This document shows, piece by piece, positions 51,299 to 59,998 of a DNA stretch of 64,000 nt. The notes beneath the pieces were generated by a model. That model did not search any database. It was not told the DNA's origin and saw only the letters and a program-made list of their open reading frames with translations. A program made the translations under genes and the position numbers. The stretch's first letter is position 1. Each line of letters begins with the position of its first letter. The DNA lies in contig JAZQIZ010000001.1 in the NCBI GenBank assembly GCA_045541395.1, positions 186,001 to 250,000 on the forward strand, written 5' to 3'. This stretch comes from JAZRWQ01 sp045541395. GTDB lineage: Bacteria; Bacillota; Clostridia; Oscillospirales; UMGS1783.

Positions 51299-52201
51299 AA
51301 CGGTTATACAATGCCATTCTTTTAGTTGTTTATGCTCAATTACAGTAAATCCATATTTATTTATTGCTTCTTCAACAAGACTGAGACGTTCCGAAATAAT
51401 TCCGGATAGAATTACTTTACAGTTATCTTTCATAAAACGTTTTATATCTTTTAATAGGATCACAATCACATCAGCTACTATATTTGCGGTTATAAGATCA
51501 TACTTTCCGGTTACATCCTCGGTTAGATCACCTTCGATTGCAACGAATTTATCAGAAACGTTATTAATTGCAGCGTTCTCGTTGGCAGTCTTAACCGAAA
51601 GTGGGTCAATATCGATACCTAAAGCAGTTTTACTGCCACAAAGTAATGCTGCAATGGCTAAAATTCCGCTTCCGGTCCCGACATCTAGTACGCAATCGCT
51701 TTCTTTAGCGTAATTCTGCAACTCCTCAACGCACATCTTCGTTGTTTCATGAGTTCCTGTACCAAAAGCCGCACCCGGATCAATTTTTATTATTATTTCA
51801 TCGTCTTTTGCTGTATATTCCTTCCAACTCGGTACGACTACTATATTAGGCTCAATTTTAAATATATTAAAGTATTTTTTCCATTCATCGATCCAATTTT
51901 TATCTTCAATAGGTTTAACAGTAATAGAATAGGGGATATCCATTTGCGATAATTTGCTTTCAAGATAAATAGAATGTTCCTGAGGATTAAATTTTTCATC
52001 CAGATATGTATGTATAACAGAATCAGTGCCTATTTTGTCCATAAGCTCCTTTTCAACGAGATTAGTTCTTTTAACAAGAATGTTATCCATCATATCAGAA
52101 TAATCTTCAATATACATTCCATCATAATCAAGAGTATTGATAAGATCGCAAATCTCATCGCAAAAGTTTGAAGGTGTTTTAATAATAATTTCGTTCCACA
52201 T
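51293..52201 (-). CDS. prmA: Ribosomal protein L11 methyltransferase
   Basis: PrmA trimethylates ribosomal protein L11. It has an N-terminal substrate domain (about 1-100), linker and a Rossmann SAM domain. The SAM-binding motif VLDVGTGSGILAIAAL, GIDIDPLSVKTANENAAIN and NIVADVIVILLKDI match the family. Length 302. It is monocistronic, and its start follows AAGGAG. Confidence 0.95.
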   Translation of the reverse strand: MWNEIIIKTPSNFCDEICDLINTLDYDGMYIEDYSDMMDNILVKRTNLVEKELMDKIGTDSVIHTYLDEKFNPQEHSIYLESKLSQMDIPYSITVKPIEDKNWIDEWKKYFNIFKIEPNIVVVPSWKEYTAKDDEIIIKIDPGAAFGTGTHETTKMCVEELQNYAKESDCVLDVGTGSGILAIAALLCGSKTALGIDIDPLSVKTANENAAINNVSDKFVAIEGDLTEDVTGKYDLITANIVADVIVILLKDIKRFMKDNCKVILSGIISERLSLVEEAINKYGFTVIEHKQLKEWHCITVK

Positions 52202-52286
52202 AAAATGATCTCCTTAAAACTTGACTTTCTTCAATTAATAGTTTACTATAAATTAAAGAAAAAGGGAAGTATTAATTTTTTATATT

Positions 52287-52318
52287 AAATTAAACAAAAT
52301 AAAAATTTTGTTTAATTT
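52287..52318 (+). other. AT-rich perfect inverted repeat before xerC
   Basis: A 14-bp perfect stem (52287-52300 with 52305-52318) and 4-base loop end directly at the GGGGG ribosome site of the recombinase gene. It could be a protein-binding dyad or an RNA structure that affects initiation. It does not match the 11-6-11 layout of a dif site. Confidence 0.55.
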
Positions 52319-52330
52319 GGGGGACCGAAA

Positions 52331-53302
52331 ATGGACAAATATAAGTATAATGATGTTTCAGAGCTTATTAGAAACTATCTTATATATATGGAAACAATTA
52401 AAGGAAAATCTTCGCGTACAGTTTATGAATATTATTTAGATCTTCGTACATTCTTTCGATATATTAAACGCTATAAATGTTTAGTTCCGTCTTCTGTAGA
52501 ATTTAATGATATTTTAATTAATGATGTTGATATAAAGTTAATTGAATCTATTTCACTGTCGGACGTATACTCTTTTCTTGATTATGTATTAACTCAGCGT
52601 TCCAATGCATCTTCTGCCAGAGCCAGAAAAATTTCATGTCTTAGAAGTTTTTTTAAGTATTTACATAAAAAAGTATTTCTTATTAAGGAAAATCCTATTG
52701 CAGAATTAGACTCACCTAAAATAAAAAAATCATTACCAAAATATTTAGTTCTTGACGAAGCTATTGAACTATTAAAAGCAGTTGATGGTAAAAACAAACA
52801 AAGAGATTTTGCAATTATTACCATATTCTTAAATTGTGGCATTCGTTTATCTGAGCTCGTTGGAATTAACCTTAACAGTATAAAGAATTCTTATTTAACG
52901 GTTCTGGGCAAAGGAAATAAAGAAAGAACCGTATATTTAAATGAAGCCTGTACTTACGCAATTAACGAGTATTTAAAGGTTCGCCCCAAACCAAGGCCTG
53001 AAGATAAAAATGCAATGTTTATAAGCAATCGTGGCACTCGCTTAAGTCATGAATCGGTTCAATATCTTGTAAAAAAATATATTGTTAAAGCAGGACTTGA
53101 TCCCGAAAAGTATTCTGTACACAAATTAAGACATACAGCTGCAACGTTAATGTACCAAAACGGTGTTGATGTGCGCGTTTTGCAAGAAATTTTAGGCCAT
53201 ACAAGCCTTGCAACTACTCAGATTTACACTCACCTTTCCGGCTCCGAATTACAAGATGCTGCAAATAAAAACCCATTAAATAAAGTAAATATTAAAGAAT
53301 AA
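52331..53302 (+). CDS. xerC: Tyrosine recombinase, XerC-like
   Basis: The protein has 323 residues with a SAM-like core-binding domain (about 9-125) and a catalytic domain. All catalytic residues are present: Arg172 (CGIRLSELVG), Lys194 (GKGNKER), His264 and Arg267 (HKLRHTAATL), His290 (LGHTSLATTQ) and Tyr299. Xer recombinases resolve chromosome dimers at dif. The family name is by similarity; XerC or XerD type cannot be fixed. It converges on a second Xer gene 22 bases away. Confidence 0.88.
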   Translation: MDKYKYNDVSELIRNYLIYMETIKGKSSRTVYEYYLDLRTFFRYIKRYKCLVPSSVEFNDILINDVDIKLIESISLSDVYSFLDYVLTQRSNASSARARKISCLRSFFKYLHKKVFLIKENPIAELDSPKIKKSLPKYLVLDEAIELLKAVDGKNKQRDFAIITIFLNCGIRLSELVGINLNSIKNSYLTVLGKGNKERTVYLNEACTYAINEYLKVRPKPRPEDKNAMFISNRGTRLSHESVQYLVKKYIVKAGLDPEKYSVHKLRHTAATLMYQNGVDVRVLQEILGHTSLATTQIYTHLSGSELQDAANKNPLNKVNIKE

Positions 53303-53327
53303 GCCGGAATATTTCCGGCTTATTTTA
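53298..53327. terminator. Bidirectional terminator between the two recombinase genes
   Basis: A 12-bp perfect stem (53298-53309 with 53313-53324) and 3-base loop, followed by a T-rich end. It overlaps both stop codons. Confidence 0.85.
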
Positions 53328-54209
53328 TGCTTTGGGATGATATTTTTTATAAACGTCCTTATATTTATTAGCAACTATTTTTGTATAATAGTTAGTGGAA
53401 GCAATATCGGTATGGCCGAGCATTTCCTGAATAGACTTTATATCAGCGCCGTTTTGCAATAAATGAGCGGCAAATGAGTGCCTTACGGTCTGAGGAGTAA
53501 TTTCTTTATTGATATTGGCCTGTTTTGCGTATTCCTTAAGAATCTTCCAAAAACCTTGCCTGGTTAAGGGAGTTCCGTTGAGATTAACAAACAAAACGTC
53601 AGTATCATCCTCTATCATAAGTGGACGAATCCTTGTAATATACTCCATAAGCGAAGCTGCAGCTGCAGGATAAATGGGAATTGCCCGCTCTCCTTTTGAA
53701 GTTCTGCAAATAATTACGTTAAGGGATAATAATACGTCGGTTATTTTCAAAGAAATCAATTCCGATACCTTTATGCCCGAAGCATATAGTAATTCAAGCA
53801 TAGCCTTATCTCTGTAACCTTTTGGAGAATTGCATTTAGGCTGAGAAATCAGCTTGTCCACCTCTTCGCCGGTTAATATTTCAGGAATTTTACGCTCAAC
53901 TGCCTCATATTTAATATTCTTAGCCGGATTGTCGAATATCAAATTATTTATAAGTAAAAATTGATAGTATCCCTTAATACAAGAAAGAGATCTGTGAACT
54001 GTACTTGAGGACTTACCGTTATTTTTTAGATATAACACGTATTCCTGGACATTTGACCTTGATGCTGAAGCTAAATTAGAAATACCGATAATTTTAAGAT
54101 AATCGGAATAAGCGTTTAGATCTCTGTTATATGATTCAATTGTATTTTTTGATGCATTTTTTTCTTTTGACATATAATTTAAAAATGCAATTATTGATTT
54201 AACGGCCAA
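53325..54209 (-). CDS. XerD-like tyrosine recombinase with two catalytic substitutions
   Basis: A protein of about 294 residues numbered from TTG 54209, chosen because GGAG lies eight bases upstream. It retains the Xer layout and Lys172, Arg243 (VRHSFAAHLL), His266 (MLGHTDIAS) and Tyr275 (NYYTKI). Where canonical XerD has Arg (TGLRVSEL), this has Lys147 (SGIKVSELI); where it has His before LRH, this has Gln240 (TPQTVRH). Both were confirmed in codons (AAG and CAG). It is located after spoIIM, a conserved neighbour of xerD in Bacillus. The residual activity is uncertain. Confidence 0.82.
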   Translation of the reverse strand: MAVKSIIAFLNYMSKEKNASKNTIESYNRDLNAYSDYLKIIGISNLASASRSNVQEYVLYLKNNGKSSSTVHRSLSCIKGYYQFLLINNLIFDNPAKNIKYEAVERKIPEILTGEEVDKLISQPKCNSPKGYRDKAMLELLYASGIKVSELISLKITDVLLSLNVIICRTSKGERAIPIYPAAAASLMEYITRIRPLMIEDDTDVLFVNLNGTPLTRQGFWKILKEYAKQANINKEITPQTVRHSFAAHLLQNGADIKSIQEMLGHTDIASTNYYTKIVANKYKDVYKKYHPKA

Positions 54210-54223
54210 AATTTCATCTCCTA

Positions 54224-54802
54224 TCAAACAAATAAATCAATAACTGCACCGGTTATAAATACGTCTGCAAGAGAAAACACAACAGAGCTTAAAAATAATA
54301 ACAGCTGAATTATAATAAATTGTTTGATTTTTATTTTTTTATGTTCTATATATAAATTTTTCGATAAACAGAATGATAGTTTACAACTAAAAATTAGAAG
54401 TATACTTACAATAAACGTTTGCGGTAAAATTCCTAAGGCAATAATAAATAGACCTCTTATACCAAAAACAGCATAAACAAAACAACAAGTATACCCATAT
54501 GTTAAGCCTTTTATAAACGGAACTATAAATAAAATATATTTTCCCACCATAGAAAGGCCGGCGAAAATTATAAAGAAAAAATAAGCAGAATTAATTATAG
54601 CACAATTTATAAAGGAATCAAAGTTTGGAATATGATCACAAAAACCTAATGAAAATTGCCCAAGCATATCTTGTGATACTTTAAAGGCATAAGTAAAAAC
54701 AATACTACCGGTTATCAGACCAACATATAATAACAAAAAAAGCAATAAAACAATCCTATTGTTTTTTAAAGCTACAAAATTACTAACCTTGTTTTTTATC
54801 AC
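54224..54802 (-). CDS. spoIIM: Stage II sporulation protein M
   Basis: A 192-residue protein with about five membrane helices. Family landmarks are SAYFFFIIFAGLSMVGKY (about 73-90), FIKGLTYGYTCC and IALGILPQTFI. SpoIIM, with SpoIID and SpoIIP, drives engulfment by peptidoglycan remodelling. The start is GTG at 54802, seven bases after GGGAAG. The Xer-like gene follows. Good evidence of a sporulation-competent lineage. Confidence 0.88.
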   Translation of the reverse strand: MIKNKVSNFVALKNNRIVLLLFLLLYVGLITGSIVFTYAFKVSQDMLGQFSLGFCDHIPNFDSFINCAIINSAYFFFIIFAGLSMVGKYILFIVPFIKGLTYGYTCCFVYAVFGIRGLFIIALGILPQTFIVSILLIFSCKLSFCLSKNLYIEHKKIKIKQFIIIQLLLFLSSVVFSLADVFITGAVIDLFV

Positions 54803-54813
54803 TATAACACTTC

Positions 54814-54847
54814 CCTTTTAACTTTTTTATAAATATATGTTAAAAGG
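54814..54847 (-). other. Hairpin whose arm covers the spoIIM ribosome site
   Basis: Inverted repeat CCTTTTAAC (54814-54822) with GTTAAAAGG (54839-54847). On the minus strand the 3' arm overlaps the AAGGGAAG ribosome site of spoIIM, so folding could mask initiation. Confidence 0.45.
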
Positions 54848-54864
54848 TAAAAAATAATGATATT

Positions 54865-55662
54865 TTATTTGCCTAATTCCTCTGCTCGTCTTTCGCAAGC
54901 TGACATAGCATCAAGAATTATGTCAACAAACCCTTTTTCCTCAAAAACTTTAAGTGCCTCCAGTGTTGTACCGCCGGGCGAAGTAACCATTACTTTTAAT
55001 TCTTCGGGTGTTTTGCCGGAATCGAGCATCATTTGAGCGCTGCCTTTTAGGGTTTGACAAAAAAGTTCAAGAGCTGTTTTTTCATCAATATGTTTCTTTT
55101 TAGCATATTCCATTACAGCCATTGTAAATAAGAATATATAGGCAGGAGTACTGCCGTTAATATTAATTATACTGTTCATCTGTGATTCAGATATTACCGA
55201 AACAACACCGGATGTGCTAAAAATACTCTTAATAAATTCAAATTCAGAGTCACTTACATTGTTACTGCAGCATAATGCAGTAGCACCTTCTCCAACCAAC
55301 AAAGGAGTATTAGGCATTACTCTAATAACCTTTAAATCCTGTAAATTAGCCAATTCTCGTATATAATTAATAGATACTCCGGCAAGTATGCTGACAAATG
55401 TTTTGTTGCTCAAATCTGCATTTATGCCATCAAAAACAGAATTGATATGCTGTGGCTTAACTGCAAGAAAAATATAATCGGAATTTGTAATTACATCATC
55501 AATGCTCATAGCAGGAATTATTACACGGCTGTTAAAAACGTTATATTTATTACTGTCTACATCAAAAACATTAATTATATTTACAGCCTTACTTCTTATA
55601 ATTCCACCAATTATAGCTTGAGCCATATTGCCGCATCCTATAAAGCCAATTTTTTTATCCAT
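54865..55662 (-). CDS. proC: Pyrroline-5-carboxylate reductase
   Basis: ProC reduces pyrroline-5-carboxylate to proline. The Rossmann start KIGFIGCGNMAQAIIGG is followed by AVKPQHI, IRVMPNTPLLVGEGATALC and the C-terminal MVTSPGGTTLEALKVFEEKG. The 265-residue start at ATG 55662 is supported by the conserved GFIGCGNM directly downstream and by GGGAAG upstream. The longer frame to 55734 overlaps the promoter. Confidence 0.95.
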   Translation of the reverse strand: MDKKIGFIGCGNMAQAIIGGIIRSKAVNIINVFDVDSNKYNVFNSRVIIPAMSIDDVITNSDYIFLAVKPQHINSVFDGINADLSNKTFVSILAGVSINYIRELANLQDLKVIRVMPNTPLLVGEGATALCCSNNVSDSEFEFIKSIFSTSGVVSVISESQMNSIININGSTPAYIFLFTMAVMEYAKKKHIDEKTALELFCQTLKGSAQMMLDSGKTPEELKVMVTSPGGTTLEALKVFEEKGFVDIILDAMSACERRAEELGK

Positions 55663-55693
55663 TATTTTCACTTCCCGTAGCGTAGTGTTTACT

Positions 55694-55722
55694 ACTATAT
55701 AATATTTGTGTCGATTTTGCAA
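55694..55722 (-). promoter_or_regulatory. Promoter of proC
   Basis: On the minus strand, -35 TTGCAA (55717-55722), a 17-base spacer and -10 TATAGT (55694-55699). An inverted repeat GTAGT-GTTT-ACTAC at 55682-55695 follows the -10. Confidence 0.6.
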
Positions 55723-55760
55723 GAGAAAAATCAAAATTTATGTAAACAATTTTCATTATC

Positions 55761-56159
55761 TTAGTATTTCTTTTTAATATTTACCCCTATTATGGATCCC
55801 ATAATGTTAAAAATAAATATCAGAAGCATTTTAATAATGTTTACAGTGTCAAAAATACCCGATGTTCCATTAATAATCATACCAATAATGATCAACATAA
55901 AAATCTGTATCAAAGAGTTAAAAGATCCAATATAAATACCTTTATTCTTGTTAATTATTCCGGCAAATAAACCGGAAATAAAAGCTGAAATGCTTATTAT
56001 AACATGAATTACTGTTACCACAGATTTATCACTTATACTGTCTTGTAACAGAATGGCGCCATAAATACATATTCCACCCAAAATCAACGTAAAGAACACA
56101 ATTAGGCTCCAAATGACAGTCTTAACCTTTATATTTGCTTTAAACTTATTTGAAGACAT
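55761..56159 (-). CDS. TIGR04086 family membrane protein (YrzE-like)
   Basis: A 132-residue protein with four hydrophobic helices and a loop GIINKNKGIYIG. It ends with a final MGSIIGVNIKKKY. This layout and the location behind yajC match TIGR04086/YrzE proteins of Firmicutes, of unknown function. ATG 56159 is used, about 11 bases after GGGAG; the frame from TTG 56177 would overlap this site. Confidence 0.75.
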   Translation of the reverse strand: MSSNKFKANIKVKTVIWSLIVFFTLILGGICIYGAILLQDSISDKSVVTVIHVIISISAFISGLFAGIINKNKGIYIGSFNSLIQIFMLIIIGMIINGTSGIFDTVNIIKMLLIFIFNIMGSIIGVNIKKKY

Positions 56160-56164
56160 AAAAA

Positions 56165-56209
56165 AATCAACTCCCAATATAGAATATTACATCTTATTAA
56201 GAGTTGATT
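56165..56209 (-). other. Terminator-like hairpin overlapping a ribosome site
   Basis: A 9-bp inverted repeat (56165-56173 with 56201-56209) with a 27-base loop. On the minus strand it is followed by a T-run and then the ATG of the TIGR04086 gene; its 3' arm carries the GAG of the GGGAG site. It could attenuate readthrough from yajC. Confidence 0.4.
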
Positions 56210-56230
56210 GTTTTTATTACCAAGGATTAA

Positions 56231-56563
56231 TTATACTTCATCCTCTTCTTCAGGGGTTTCCTTAGAAGCAATAGCCCATTTCTTAATACGGATCTTAGTT
56301 TTGTCTGAACCGGTTTCAAAAATAAGCTCATCAGTTTCATCCTTAACGTTTATTACTCTGCCGGTGATGCCGCCGATGGTGGTAATAATATCACCAACAT
56401 CTACACTACTTCTCATTTTAGCAGCTTCTTTTTCTTTCTTCTTCTGAGGACGAATAGCAAAGAAATAAAGTGCTGCAAATAAGATCAAGGGGAAAAGTAA
56501 CATAGTCCAGGGGCTCTGGTTTTCAGTACCACCTGCTAAAAGTGCAACATTTAAAAAGTTCAT
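56231..56563 (-). CDS. yajC: Preprotein translocase subunit YajC
   Basis: A 110-residue single-pass protein. The membrane helix (MLLFPLILFAALYFFAIRPQ) ends in the family's RPQKKKEKE. The cytoplasmic domain shows VDVGDIITTIGGITGRV and a tail with many Glu/Asp. YajC associates with SecDF-YidC; secDF is not in the window. Its promoter TTGATA-17-TATAAT (56592-56620) is immediately upstream. Confidence 0.93.
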   Translation of the reverse strand: MNFLNVALLAGGTENQSPWTMLLFPLILFAALYFFAIRPQKKKEKEAAKMRSSVDVGDIITTIGGITGRVINVKDETDELIFETGSDKTKIRIKKWAIASKETPEEEDEV

Positions 56564-56591
56564 TTTTTTAATACCTCCACAAATTTATTCA

Positions 56592-56620
56592 ATTATAGTA
56601 CAAAATCAAAATAATATCAA
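56592..56620 (-). promoter_or_regulatory. SigA promoter of yajC
   Basis: On the minus strand, -35 TTGATA (56615-56620), a 17-base spacer and -10 TATAAT (56592-56597). GGAGGT precedes the yajC ATG. Confidence 0.75.
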
Positions 56621-56637
56621 TGGTTTTTTGTTAATTT

Positions 56638-57768
56638 TTAAATTCTTTTTCCTATTACGGGGATAGTAGCGTTTTTGAAATCCTCAAAAGTACCGTTTTC
56701 AAGATGGAAGCGTATTTTTTCCATAAGTTGATTATAAAAATAAAGATTATGCATAACTGCAAGGCGCATACCAAGCATTTCATTTGCTTTAAATAAATGT
56801 CTTATGTAGCTCTTGGAGAAATTACGGCAAACAGGACAATCACAATTTGGATCCAAAGGTGTTTCGTCAAGTATATACTTGCTGTTATTTATATTAATCG
56901 CACCAACCGAGGTAAACATATGGCCGTGACGGGCATTTCTGCTGGGCATTACACAGTCAAAAAGGTCTATACCTCTTGAAACACCTTCAAGGATGTTTAC
57001 CGGAGTACCAACGCCCATAAGATATCGTGGTTTATTTTCCGGCATATACGGCTCAACAGAATCAATTATACTATACATTTCTTCTGCAGTTTCGCCAACA
57101 GCAAGGCCGCCAATAGCGTAACCGTCCAGATCAAGCTTTGCAATTTCCTTCATATTTGCAACTCTCAGATCATGATAGGTTCCGCCTTGGTTAATACCAA
57201 ATAAGAGCTGATTCTTATTGATTGTATCAGGCAGAGAGTTTAGCCTGTCCATTTCAGCTTTGCAGCGTCTTAACCACCGCTCAGTCCTTGCACAGGATTT
57301 TTTAACATATTCATAAGGAGAAGGATTTTCTACACATTCATCAAATGCCATTGCTATAGTTGAAGCAAGATTTGACTGTATCTGCATACTCTCCTCAGGC
57401 CCCATAAATATCCTTTTTCCGTCAATATGAGAAGCAAAAGTAACTCCTCTTTCTTCGATTTTACGTAGCGAAGAAAGAGAAAATACCTGAAATCCACCAC
57501 TATCGGTCAGAATAGGTCTGTCCCAATTAATGAACTTATGAAGACCGCCCATATCCTTTATAATTTTATCGCCGGGACGAAGATGCAGATGGTAGGTATT
57601 GCACAATTCAACCTGACAGCGAATATCTTTTAAATCCAGAGAAGATAAACCGCCTCGTATTGCAGCGCAAGTAGCAACGTTCATAAAAGCAGGTGTCTGA
57701 ACCGTGCCATGGACTGTTTTAAACTCACATCTGCGAGCCCTGTTTTCTTTCTTTAATACTTTAAACAT
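56638..57768 (-). CDS. tgt: tRNA-guanine transglycosylase
   Basis: Tgt exchanges G34 for preQ1 in tRNA with GUN anticodons. Catalytic Asp motifs are in TDSGGFQVFSL and DCVMPSRNARHGHMF. The zinc site is CDCPVC plus a downstream His (YIRHLF region). The 376-residue length is typical. It begins two bases after queA stops; together they are the two dedicated steps of queuosine made in the tRNA. Confidence 0.97.
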   Translation of the reverse strand: MFKVLKKENRARRCEFKTVHGTVQTPAFMNVATCAAIRGGLSSLDLKDIRCQVELCNTYHLHLRPGDKIIKDMGGLHKFINWDRPILTDSGGFQVFSLSSLRKIEERGVTFASHIDGKRIFMGPEESMQIQSNLASTIAMAFDECVENPSPYEYVKKSCARTERWLRRCKAEMDRLNSLPDTINKNQLLFGINQGGTYHDLRVANMKEIAKLDLDGYAIGGLAVGETAEEMYSIIDSVEPYMPENKPRYLMGVGTPVNILEGVSRGIDLFDCVMPSRNARHGHMFTSVGAININNSKYILDETPLDPNCDCPVCRNFSKSYIRHLFKANEMLGMRLAVMHNLYFYNQLMEKIRFHLENGTFEDFKNATIPVIGKRI

Positions 57769-57770
57769 TT

Positions 57771-58799
57771 TTAACTCCTGTATATAAACATTGCGTCACC
57801 AAAACTGAAAAATCTATATTTTTCCTTTACGGCGTGCTCATAAACTCTAAGAACCTCTTCCCTGCCCGCCAAAGCGGAAATAAGCATAAGAAGTGTGCTT
57901 TCAGGTAAATGAAAGTTTGTTATGAGCGCATCGATCACGTTAAATTTGTAGCCCGGATAAATAAAAATGTCAGTATTGCCACTGTCAGCCACAAGCTCAC
58001 CGTTTTTTAAGAATACACCTTCAAGCGTTCTACAGCTTGTTGTTCCAACTGCTATTACCCTATGCCCCTCTGATTTAGCCTTATTAATTGCATCAACAGT
58101 ATCCTGCGGGCAGGTGTAAAACTCTGAATGCATATGATGATCTAAAATATTATCAACCTTGACAGGCCTAAATGTACCAAGCCCTACGTGCAAAGTAACA
58201 TGCTTTATAATTACACCTTTATCACTAAGTTTTGTAAGAAGTTCGTTAGTGAAATGTAAACCTGCCGTCGGTGCTGCAGCAGATCCAAGATCCTTAGCAT
58301 ATACAGTCTGATACCTGTCTCTATCAGCTAATTTTTCTTTTATATAGGGAGGAAGCGGCATTTGACCGATCTCGTCAAGTACTTCATAGAAATTGCCTGT
58401 AAAATCGAATTTTACAAGCCTGTTACCATCCTCAAGAACATCAGATATGGTTCCTTTAAGCTTTTCGCTAAAGGTAACAGAGGCTCCAATACGTAATTTC
58501 TTGCCCGGTCTAACAATTGCCTCCCATATGTTATTGCCCTTATCAGCCAAAAGCAATACTTCAACTTCTGCGCCTGTATCTGTTTTTTTACCTATAAGTC
58601 TGGCCGGCAGCACCTTAGAGTCATTAATAACAAGACAGTCTCCGGCTTCAAGATAATCAATAATATTCTTAAATTTAGAGTCAACAACCGACTTGTCCGT
58701 CATATTATAAATTAAAAGTCGCGACTCATCTCTTTTTTGCAGGGGTGTTTGCGCTATAAGCTCCTGCGGTAGTTCGTAAAAAAAATCTGATAAATTCAT
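57771..58799 (-). CDS. queA: S-adenosylmethionine:tRNA ribosyltransferase-isomerase
   Basis: QueA moves the ribosyl part of SAM onto preQ1-tRNA. Landmarks: FFYELPQELIAQTP at the N-terminus, CLVINDSKVLPARL, APTAGLHFTNELL, TLHVGLGTFRPV and NFHLPESTLLML. The start is ATG 58799, just after GAGGT; the frame extends to 58817 without a ribosome site. Cotranscribed with tgt. preQ1 synthesis genes (queCDEF) are not here, so preQ1 must be made elsewhere or imported. Confidence 0.96.
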   Translation of the reverse strand: MNLSDFFYELPQELIAQTPLQKRDESRLLIYNMTDKSVVDSKFKNIIDYLEAGDCLVINDSKVLPARLIGKKTDTGAEVEVLLLADKGNNIWEAIVRPGKKLRIGASVTFSEKLKGTISDVLEDGNRLVKFDFTGNFYEVLDEIGQMPLPPYIKEKLADRDRYQTVYAKDLGSAAAPTAGLHFTNELLTKLSDKGVIIKHVTLHVGLGTFRPVKVDNILDHHMHSEFYTCPQDTVDAINKAKSEGHRVIAVGTTSCRTLEGVFLKNGELVADSGNTDIFIYPGYKFNVIDALITNFHLPESTLLMLISALAGREEVLRVYEHAVKEKYRFFSFGDAMFIYRS

Positions 58800-58810
58800 T
58801 TGTACCTCGA

Positions 58811-58839
58811 TTGACAAAGAAAAATAAAAATGTTATTAT
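58811..58839 (+). promoter_or_regulatory. SigA promoter of asd-dapA
   Basis: Consensus -35 TTGACA (58811-58816), a 17-base spacer and -10 TATTAT (58834-58839). It is immediately upstream of queA on the other strand. No lysine riboswitch fits into the 70-base leader. Confidence 0.8.
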
Positions 58840-58910
58840 GTTGTGCAATAAGATTATATATTAATAGGCAGATTTTTTCAACCTAATTTTGTATTAAAGG
58901 AGATAAGACG

Positions 58911-59990
58911 ATGAAAAATTTTAAAGTTGGTATTATCGGCGCTACCGGTATGGTTGGTCAGCGATTTATTACTATTATGGCTAATCACCCTTGGTTCACT
59001 ATTACTACTCTTGCAGCAAGCTCTTCTTCTGCAGGAAAGAAATATATTGATGCAATCGGTGAACGTTGGGCTATGGATGCTCCCATACCTGAGCAAATAA
59101 AAGAAATGGTGGTTATGGATGCTACCAATGATGCTAAGGAAATTGCTTCTTCGGTAGACTTTGTTTTTTGCGCTGTTAATATGAAAAAAGATGAAATCAG
59201 AAATCTTGAAGAAATGTATGCTAAGCTTGAATGCCCCGTTATTTCCAATAACAGTGCACACAGAGGCACAGCAGACGTTCCTATGATCGTTCCTGAAATT
59301 AACGATGATCACGCAAGAATCATTGAATCACAGAGAAAGCGTCTTGGCACAAAGAGAGGCTTCATTGCAGTTAAATCTAATTGCTCTTTACAAAGCTATG
59401 TTCCCGCTCTTCATCCCCTTTACGACCTTGGTCTTGATAAAGTTCTCGCATGTACCTATCAGGCAATTTCCGGCGCAGGCAAAACCTTTAAAACTTGGCC
59501 TGAAATGCTTGATAACGTAATCCCTTACATTGGCGGTGAAGAAGAAAAGTCCGAACAGGAACCTTTAAAGATTTGGGGTAAAATTGAAAATGACGTTATA
59601 GTCAATGCAACCGAACCTTCCATTACCGCTCAGTGTTTAAGAGTGCCTGTTTCTGACGGACATATGGCTGCTGTTTTCTTCAGCCTTAAGAATAAGGTTT
59701 CCAAAGAAGAAATCTTAGAACGTTGGAAAAATTTCAAAGGTGCTCCTCAGGAACTTGAGCTTCCCAGTGCACCTAAGCAGTTCTTGCACTATTTCGAAGA
59801 AGATAATAGACCACAGTCCAGACTTGACAGAAATCTTGAAGGCGGTATGGCTGTTAGCGTTGGTAGACTTCGTGAAGATAAACAATACGATTATAAGTTC
59901 GTATGCCTCTCGCACAACACCTTAAGAGGCGCAGCAGGCGGTGCTGTTCTTATGGCAGAGCTTTTAGCAGCAAAAGGATATCTTGATTAA
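58911..59990 (+). CDS. asd: Aspartate-semialdehyde dehydrogenase (archaeal/fungal type)
   Basis: It reduces aspartyl phosphate to aspartate semialdehyde, the branch point to lysine, DAP, methionine and threonine. NADP-binding GIIGATGMVGQRF is at the N-terminus; the catalytic Cys is in AVKSNCSLQSYV and the active-site His in VSDGHMAAV. The 359-residue form with ISGAGKTFKTWPEM belongs to the archaeal/fungal branch common in Clostridia. dapA follows eight bases later. Confidence 0.95.
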   Translation: MKNFKVGIIGATGMVGQRFITIMANHPWFTITTLAASSSSAGKKYIDAIGERWAMDAPIPEQIKEMVVMDATNDAKEIASSVDFVFCAVNMKKDEIRNLEEMYAKLECPVISNNSAHRGTADVPMIVPEINDDHARIIESQRKRLGTKRGFIAVKSNCSLQSYVPALHPLYDLGLDKVLACTYQAISGAGKTFKTWPEMLDNVIPYIGGEEEKSEQEPLKIWGKIENDVIVNATEPSITAQCLRVPVSDGHMAAVFFSLKNKVSKEEILERWKNFKGAPQELELPSAPKQFLHYFEEDNRPQSRLDRNLEGGMAVSVGRLREDKQYDYKFVCLSHNTLRGAAGGAVLMAELLAAKGYLD

Positions 59991-59998
59991 GGAGATAT

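Noticed and set aside
52281..52320. dif site next to the Xer genes
   Set aside because: The 14-bp perfect palindrome with a 4-base loop does not fit the 11-6-11 dif architecture and shows no dif consensus.
58840..58910. Lysine riboswitch before asd-dapA
   Set aside because: The leader after the promoter is about 70 bases, far too short for an L-box aptamer.
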